62,475 bases of DNA, taken from positions 1-62,475 of the forward strand of contig NZ_LIVM01000013.1 in NCBI RefSeq assembly GCF_001418685.1. The letters are read 5' to 3'. The DNA is from Apibacter mensalis (GTDB taxonomy: Bacteria; Bacteroidota; Bacteroidia; Flavobacteriales; Weeksellaceae). Below, in pieces: positions 57,245 to 62,475 of this stretch (positions are counted from its first letter, which is position 1; the number at the start of each line of letters is the position of its first letter). The notes below the pieces were generated by a model. It searched no databases. It was not told the origin of the DNA and saw only the letters and a program-made list of their open reading frames with translations. The position numbers were made by a program, and so were the translations under genes.

Positions 57245-58570
57245 ATGTTAGAAATAGGAATTCTTTTATTATTAACTTTTTTAAATGCCTTTTTCGCTAT
57301 ATCAGAAATTGCCTTAGTATCTGTTAAAAGGCAAAAGATTGAAAATAAAGTAAAAAAAGGAAATAAAAAGGCTCAAACAGTTCTAAATCTTTTAGAAAAA
57401 CCTGAAGATTTTTTATCTTCTATTCAAGTAGGTATCACATTTATCGGAATTATATCAGGTGCATATGGTGGAGCTACATTAGTAAAACATGTCATACCAT
57501 TTTTTGAGCATTTCTCATTAACTCAAGCTCATGCTAACGAACTGTCTTACATGGTCATTATAGCATTAATTACCTATGTATCCATAGTTTTAGGAGAACT
57601 TATTCCCAAAACTTTCGGCATGAGAAATTCTGAAAAAATTGCTTTGTTCGTCGCTCCTATTATCAAAGTTTTTTCAATGACCCTTTATCCATTTGTTAAA
57701 ATACTTTCATTTTCAACTCATTTATTTAATAAGATATTTAAAATTTCAAATGTAGAAGGAGAAAAAATATCTGAAGACGAATTAATTTATATGTTAAAAA
57801 CAGCAAGTTTACAGGGAGTGTTAGAAAAGGAGGAAAGTGAGCTGCATCAGAATGTTTTTGCTTTTTCGGAGCAAAAAGCTAAGAGCTTGATGACTTATCG
57901 TAAAAGAGTAGAATGGATAAATTTAAAAGATAGTTTTGAAGAAATTGAAAGCCAAATCAAAGACAGTAATTTTACCAAGTTTCCCGTCTGTGATGGAAAT
58001 TTAGACGAAGCGAATGCATATTTAGCTATTAAAGAATTTTATGAAAATATAAACTCTCCTGATTTTGATATAAAATCTATTCTAAAAACTCCAATTTTTA
58101 TTCATGAAAATATGCATTCTGTTGATATTTTACAAGAATTTCGTAAGAATAAGCAACATATGGGCTTTGTTGTAGATGAATATGGTACTTTTCAAGGTAT
58201 AATTACTTTGCAAGACCTTATTGAAGGCATTATAGGAGATATGCCAGAGAGCGATGAGGAAGAGACTGAGATTGTAGAACGTGAAAACGGTTCTTATTTG
58301 GTTAATGGTAATATTGGAATTAGAGATTTAAATTCGTTTTTTGATGATACCATTATTGAATTAGATGATGATGAATATGTTACATTAGCCGGATTTATAA
58401 TTTATCATATGGAATATATTCCTGAAGTTGCAGAAAAATTTAATTATAATGGATTTTCTTTTGAAGTAGTAGATAAAGACGCCTATAGAATAGATAAGGT
58501 TCTGATGGAAAAACTCAAATCGATAGAGGAAAATGAAGAGGGTTCCAATGAAGATGAAATTACAGATTAA
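57245..58570 (+). CDS. CNNM/CorC family (hemolysin-like) membrane protein
   Basis: A 441-residue protein: N-terminal DUF21 membrane domain ('LLLLTFLNAFFAISEIALVSVKRQK', positions 6-30), two CBS modules ('SLMTYRKRVEWINL' and 'MGFVVDEYGTFQGIITLQDLIEGIIGD') and a C-terminal CorC/HlyC domain. The family moves or controls Mg2+/Co2+. The start at 57245 is preferred over an upstream in-frame Met inside gldD. It lies just after gldD and might cover functions lost with gldE, its distant relative. Confidence 0.92.
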   Translation: MLEIGILLLLTFLNAFFAISEIALVSVKRQKIENKVKKGNKKAQTVLNLLEKPEDFLSSIQVGITFIGIISGAYGGATLVKHVIPFFEHFSLTQAHANELSYMVIIALITYVSIVLGELIPKTFGMRNSEKIALFVAPIIKVFSMTLYPFVKILSFSTHLFNKIFKISNVEGEKISEDELIYMLKTASLQGVLEKEESELHQNVFAFSEQKAKSLMTYRKRVEWINLKDSFEEIESQIKDSNFTKFPVCDGNLDEANAYLAIKEFYENINSPDFDIKSILKTPIFIHENMHSVDILQEFRKNKQHMGFVVDEYGTFQGIITLQDLIEGIIGDMPESDEEETEIVERENGSYLVNGNIGIRDLNSFFDDTIIELDDDEYVTLAGFIIYHMEYIPEVAEKFNYNGFSFEVVDKDAYRIDKVLMEKLKSIEENEEGSNEDEITD

Positions 58571-58582
58571 TAATATTTATAT

Positions 58583-58873
58583 ATGGTTTATTTTATTTAT
58601 AGCCTGTTCTTTACTGTATTTATCATTATTTCATTTAAACTTTATAAGTTTTTATTGAAAACAACCGATATAATGAAGTATATGTTTTACATTATTTTAT
58701 ATGTAGTTGGTATATTATTGTTTTTTCAGGCTGCAGAGATGATTATTAAATATTTATATAATCCCATACCTGCTGAGTACTTAAATTTTATGTTCTTAAC
58801 CTACCTTTTTGCTACTATGATAGGGTTTATAAGCATCACTATTATTACAGTTAAAAAGTTAAAAAAGAAGTGA
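58583..58873 (+). CDS. Small membrane protein of unknown function
   Basis: A 96-residue protein with three hydrophobic segments ('FIYSLFFTVFIIISFKLYKF', 'MFYIILYVVGILLFFQAAEM', 'FLFATMIGFISITIITV'-like) and a Lys-rich tail. It starts 12 bases after the CNNM gene and is probably co-transcribed. No family recognised. Confidence 0.65.
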   Translation: MVYFIYSLFFTVFIIISFKLYKFLLKTTDIMKYMFYIILYVVGILLFFQAAEMIIKYLYNPIPAEYLNFMFLTYLFATMIGFISITIITVKKLKKK

Positions 58874-58882
58874 TTTAGTGAT

Positions 58883-60526
58883 TTAATTATTTAATTTGTG
58901 AACTTTGACGTAGTAATTTTCATCAACATAAAACCCTTCATTTAAATTTTTGATTTTAACGAATTTCCAATTTTCCGAAGGCCTTATTTTCCCTATTGAT
59001 GTATTGATTTCCATAGAAAAACCTGGAACAACGTTGGACCATTTATAATATAAGGTATTATCTTTCAAATAATAATTTAATTCAGGTATTTCCACCGTTC
59101 TTAAATACTGGTCAAAAACCTTGGAAAAATTAATACCTGATTTTTCTGATATATATTCTTCAATTTGTTTCGAAGTAACAGTTTGATGATAAAAGTCTTG
59201 GTTCAAACCTCTTAAAATATCTCTGAATACTTTATCATTTCCTATAATTTGTCTTATTGTATGTATCATATTGGCTCCTTTATCATACATATCTGTACTT
59301 CCTTTTTTATGCATATGGTGTGGGCCTATAATAGGAATATCATTTCTAATATTCTTTCTTTGACCAATAATATATTTGTCAGCCTCGTTCTTTCCATAAT
59401 AGTATTCCACGAACAAAGTTTCCGAATAGGTGGTGAAAGCTTCATGTATCCACATATCAGCTATATCTGCAGTAGAAATATTATTACCAAACCACTCGTG
59501 GCCAGATTCATGTATGATAATAAAATCCCAGGTTAATCCTATTCCCGTACCACTTCTATCCTGTCCTAAATAGCCATTTTTATATTGATTTCCGTAAGCA
59601 ATTGCGCTTTGATGCTCCATACCTAAATAAGGCGATTCAACTAACTTATACCCATCTTCATAAAAAGGATAGGGTCCGAACCAATATTCAAATGCTTCAA
59701 GCATCTTTTTTACCTGTCCAAATTGAGACTTTGCTTGAATTAAATTATCAGGCATAACCCAGTAACTTAATTTTAAATCTCCTTTTTCTCCCTTATATAT
59801 ATCTTTAAAATTAACATAATCTCCTATATAAGGTATTATATTATATGTATTAATTGGATTAATTACCTGCCATTTAAAGTAATTTTTTTGAAATTCTTTC
59901 CAATAACTGACAAGCTTACCATTGCCAATACCTTTCAAATTTTTTCTGGTGACAATAGTCAATGTCATTCCTTCATCAGGCTCATCTCCCAGATAATCTT
60001 TGCATGGAAACCATACACTGGCTCCAATACCCTCACAAGCAACACTCATCCAATCATTACCTTTTCTGTCCTCTGTAAATACCCAACCTCCGTCCCATGG
60101 TGCATTTTCCGCTATTTTAGGTTTACCGCTAAAATAAATGGTTAGCTCATAGTTGATATTCTCTTTGTCCGTAATATGAGTTATGTCTAAAAAATAAAAA
60201 TTTCCTTTTTTTATAAATGGGATGATGGTATTTTTTACAGTCAAAATACTATCGATTTTCATAGGATCTTGAAGATCAATTTGAATTATATCTGATCCTT
60301 TATTTTGAAATTTAATTTTGTTTGATCCTTTTATATATTTTGCATTAAAATCAGGTTCAATGACAAGGTCATAATGTTTAACATCCCACTTTTTTCTATA
60401 CGCTGTATTTGTGCCATGTAAGGAATCTTGTATTATATAATTATCAGGCGAATTTAATATTATTTGTGCTTTTAGAATAAAAGATACTAATAAGAATAAA
60501 AAATTCGTAAATCTTATAACTCTCAT
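58883..60526 (-). CDS. M1 family zinc metallopeptidase
   Basis: A 547-residue exported aminopeptidase-like enzyme. The signal peptide is 'RFTNFLFLLVSFILKAQ'. The N-terminal beta domain has 'PWDGGWVF', the exopeptidase motif is 'YLGMEHQSAIAYG' and the zinc site 'IIIHESGHEWFGN' (about residue 339), with the third ligand in 'WIHEAFTTYSE'. No type IX C-terminal sorting domain is seen, so it is probably periplasmic. It is shorter than PepN (870 residues), lacking the long helical C-domain, as in other Bacteroidota members. Confidence 0.92.
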   Translation of the reverse strand: MRVIRFTNFLFLLVSFILKAQIILNSPDNYIIQDSLHGTNTAYRKKWDVKHYDLVIEPDFNAKYIKGSNKIKFQNKGSDIIQIDLQDPMKIDSILTVKNTIIPFIKKGNFYFLDITHITDKENINYELTIYFSGKPKIAENAPWDGGWVFTEDRKGNDWMSVACEGIGASVWFPCKDYLGDEPDEGMTLTIVTRKNLKGIGNGKLVSYWKEFQKNYFKWQVINPINTYNIIPYIGDYVNFKDIYKGEKGDLKLSYWVMPDNLIQAKSQFGQVKKMLEAFEYWFGPYPFYEDGYKLVESPYLGMEHQSAIAYGNQYKNGYLGQDRSGTGIGLTWDFIIIHESGHEWFGNNISTADIADMWIHEAFTTYSETLFVEYYYGKNEADKYIIGQRKNIRNDIPIIGPHHMHKKGSTDMYDKGANMIHTIRQIIGNDKVFRDILRGLNQDFYHQTVTSKQIEEYISEKSGINFSKVFDQYLRTVEIPELNYYLKDNTLYYKWSNVVPGFSMEINTSIGKIRPSENWKFVKIKNLNEGFYVDENYYVKVHKLNN

Positions 60527-60597
60527 TTAAAAATAAATTTTTAATTTCGTTAGAACAGTAAATTTATATAAAAATAAATTAATGATATAAAACAACC

Positions 60598-61082
60598 TTG
60601 TCAAAAGCCGCTAAAGAATATTCGCCGGGCACAGGAGTATATAGAAGCAGAAAAAAGAACGCTTTACGGTTAACAAGAACAGAGATAAACATAGCCTACA
60701 AAACTGCAGATATTGAAAGATGGGAATCTATGCCTTTTGTGGTTGGCTATGAAATCAAGAGAAGCAACAACCCTTATCCCTGCAAAACCTGTGAAGCATT
60801 AAAGGGAAAATACCCCAAGTATTTTAAGTTTGTAGGTTGGCACCCTCAATGCTTATGCAGTATGACCCTATACTGATGACACACCAAGAAATGTTGCTTC
60901 TAAATAAATACACCCTGCAAGGAAAAGAGATAGATTGGAAAAGTAAGAATGAGGTTGAAACATTACCTTCAAACCTGCTGCAATGGATCAGTGACAACGT
61001 TAATAGAATTAGCAAAGCCCAATCACTACCCTATTTTATCAGAGATAATAAAAACATTTTGTCAGATATTAACTTTGTCTAA
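60598..61082 (+). pseudogene. Phage Mu F-like head morphogenesis protein, truncated and frameshifted
   Basis: The first part (60598-60876) has 'RLTRTEINIAYKTADIERW', 'CKTCEALKGKYPKYFK' and 'GWHPQCLCSMT', typical of the Mu gpF-type minor head protein C-terminus (H-x-x-C-x-C). It then stops; the continuation 'PILMTHQEMLLLNKYTLQG' and 'SLPYFIRDNKNILSDI' is in the next frame to 61082. One C lost in ACCCTA (near 60866) explains this. The N-terminal two thirds are missing, so the gene was cut at the left border of the prophage fragment. Confidence 0.75.
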
Positions 61083-61295
61083 TAGACTATGATATTGTAT
61101 TGATTTTCAACAACATTAAAGTCTTATATTATTCTTTATAATTGAGAAATCGGCCCCCTTTTATATTCTTCATTTTAAAAAAGTAAAGTAATTTTTAAAG
61201 TAACTTTTAGGTTAAAATCAATAACTACTACTTTCAGTAAGGTAATTTTGTTGAATTAATTGTTAAACAAAATATTTTGTATGAAAGAAAAAATA

Positions 61296-61901
61296 ATGAC
61301 CTCACTGAAAACTAAATATAAAAATTTAGGGTTTAGCGACAAAGCATTTAACGGGGTGGTAGACTATTTAGTCCATAACGTCACTAAAGAACAAGACATC
61401 GAAAACGCCACAAGCGGGGTCGAAGGTCTTTTAAAAACATTTCAAGGAGAAGTAGATACGGTTCGTCAGGAAAAGTCAATTCTACAAAAAAAACTTACTG
61501 AACTTGAAATAGAAAAAAATAAACCAAAAAGCGGTATTGAATCTGACACGCAACAAGTCCCGAATTGGTTTTTAGAGTATAAAGAGAAAAATGAAAAGCT
61601 TATTTCCAGCCTTTCCGAGCAAAATAAAAAATTAATAGAAGAGCAACATAAGGAAAAACGAGCGCAAATTATTTCTAAATACGTCAAAGACATGGACATT
61701 CCTGAATGGCGGATGATAGGGGTAAAAATTGACGACAACATGCAAGAGGAGCAGATCAAGCAATTACTTTCAACTATTAAGCAATCCACAATAAATGCGG
61801 GGGTGCCTGAAAAAAGAGAAGGCATTCAAGTATCTGATGCAAGTATACCCACACAATACGGGAAAGATTTTGCCGCAAGTATGCCAGATAAAACAAATTA
61901 A
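61296..61901 (+). CDS. Phage scaffold-like protein
   Basis: A 201-residue, mostly helical protein with a long coiled coil in the middle ('GEVDTVRQEKSILQKKLTEL') and a Gln/Ser-rich C-terminal end 'YGKDFAASMPDKTN'. Size, coil and position between a Mu F-like gene and a head-fiber-like gene fit a capsid scaffold or scaffold-protease C-part. The start at 61296 is chosen for its purine-rich upstream sequence; 61281 is also possible. Base composition is less AT-rich than the surroundings, as for a transferred element. Confidence 0.6.
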   Translation: MTSLKTKYKNLGFSDKAFNGVVDYLVHNVTKEQDIENATSGVEGLLKTFQGEVDTVRQEKSILQKKLTELEIEKNKPKSGIESDTQQVPNWFLEYKEKNEKLISSLSEQNKKLIEEQHKEKRAQIISKYVKDMDIPEWRMIGVKIDDNMQEEQIKQLLSTIKQSTINAGVPEKREGIQVSDASIPTQYGKDFAASMPDKTN

Positions 61902-61906
61902 AAAAT

Positions 61907-62473
61907 ATGGGAATAACATTTAAAGAAACAAAATATACAGGCACCAAACAACCTTTTTGGAGAGGAGAAAGCAAGGTGCTGCCGGGTGGATTTAATTTAA
62001 CCAATAAATTACCTGTAGGAACACTTATTCCTCGAGGCGCTTTTGTGAAAGTTGATTTCAACCAATTAGAGGCTACCCTGGTTAAATATGCCGTTGTGGT
62101 TGGCGGTGGGACGTCTTCTAAGCCAAGAGTATCCAAAAACTCATTCTTGACCAAAGATGAGACCATAAAGAAAAGCGGAACAGCAGAAGAGGTTAAAATT
62201 ACCGATATAGATACTTCTGAAGACGGTTACGACACGCTTACTTTATCTAAATCGATACAAGAGCTGAAGGAAGGAGATATTTTATTTGAGCCGTCTGTTA
62301 TGCCTGAATTCGTGGTAGAATCCAATAAGATTGTAGACGACATGAAAAACATAACGATAAGCGTATCATATGAAGCCGTCATTCTCAAAGACGTATTAGG
62401 AGATTTCCCTAGCGAATGGAAAGATAATCACTATTTAAAAAATAATCATAATATTTTATTTATAAATCAATAA
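61907..62473 (+). CDS. Phage head-fiber/decoration-like protein
   Basis: A 188-residue protein with many beta strands: 'MGITFKETKYTGTKQPFWRG', 'PVGTLIPRGAFVKVDF', 'DTSEDGYDTLTLSKS' and 'ISVSYEAVILKDVLG'. It resembles the head fiber or capsid decoration proteins next to the major capsid gene in Bacteroidota prophages. It starts five bases after the scaffold-like gene. The major capsid gene is expected just beyond the right edge. Confidence 0.55.
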   Translation: MGITFKETKYTGTKQPFWRGESKVLPGGFNLTNKLPVGTLIPRGAFVKVDFNQLEATLVKYAVVVGGGTSSKPRVSKNSFLTKDETIKKSGTAEEVKITDIDTSEDGYDTLTLSKSIQELKEGDILFEPSVMPEFVVESNKIVDDMKNITISVSYEAVILKDVLGDFPSEWKDNHYLKNNHNILFINQ

Positions 62474-62475
62474 AA

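Noticed and set aside
61466-61825. 119-codon minus-strand frame in the prophage part
   Set aside because: Antisense shadow of the scaffold-like gene.

Overview
The window is AT-rich chromosomal DNA from a member of the Bacteroidota, class Flavobacteriia. The evidence is a complete gldK-gldL-gldM-gldN block (type IX secretion and gliding motor), gldD, a DnaQ-DnaE fusion polymerase, DUF2851 and DUF349 proteins, and many copies of the Bacteroidota -7 promoter box TAnnTTTG just upstream of genes. The very low GC content and several eroded genes suggest a host-associated lineage, perhaps in or near Weeksellaceae (for example Apibacter-like); that placement is inference.

Left part (1-14.5 kb): a nucleoid-associated protein cut by the window edge, a phosphopantetheinyl transferase and a fused two-domain glycosyltransferase come first. 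They are followed by a roughly 1.55 kb tandem array of nine units with a period near 182 bp. Each intact unit carries a sigma-54-like promoter match (TGGCAT-N5-TTGT) and ends, about 60 bases downstream, in a strong intrinsic terminator whose stem shows compensatory changes between copies. I read this as a tandem family of small RNA genes, and it is the most novel element here. NAD salvage genes pncA and pncB follow, then a putative glucose-oxidation cassette (glucose uptake permease, glucose dehydrogenase-like SDR, divergent beta-propeller lactonase), enolase and citrate synthase.

Middle part (14.5-43 kb): DUF2851, a rhomboid protease, an FAD oxidoreductase, the gldKLMN block with a ureohydrolase-like protein lacking metal ligands, topA, aspartokinase, and the large DNA polymerase III alpha. 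A decayed stretch follows (two frameshifted pseudogenes near 33-34.5 kb), then HxlR, FUSC and EamA family genes, ComM/YifB, typA and trxA.

Right part (43-62.5 kb): a stand-alone small RNA candidate, lipB, the DUF349-ribD-yigZ run, a decayed thioesterase next to dnaA, an LMW phosphatase, Nfu, gamma carbonic anhydrase, a fluoride channel, RNase G, a 31-residue basic protein and HU. Then comes mutY-ssb-(gldE remnant)-gldD-CNNM, an M1 peptidase, and finally a prophage fragment (frameshifted Mu F-like head protein, scaffold-like and head-fiber-like genes) that reaches the right edge.

Single-base indels in at least four genes show either ongoing gene loss or base-calling errors; these are listed one by one.
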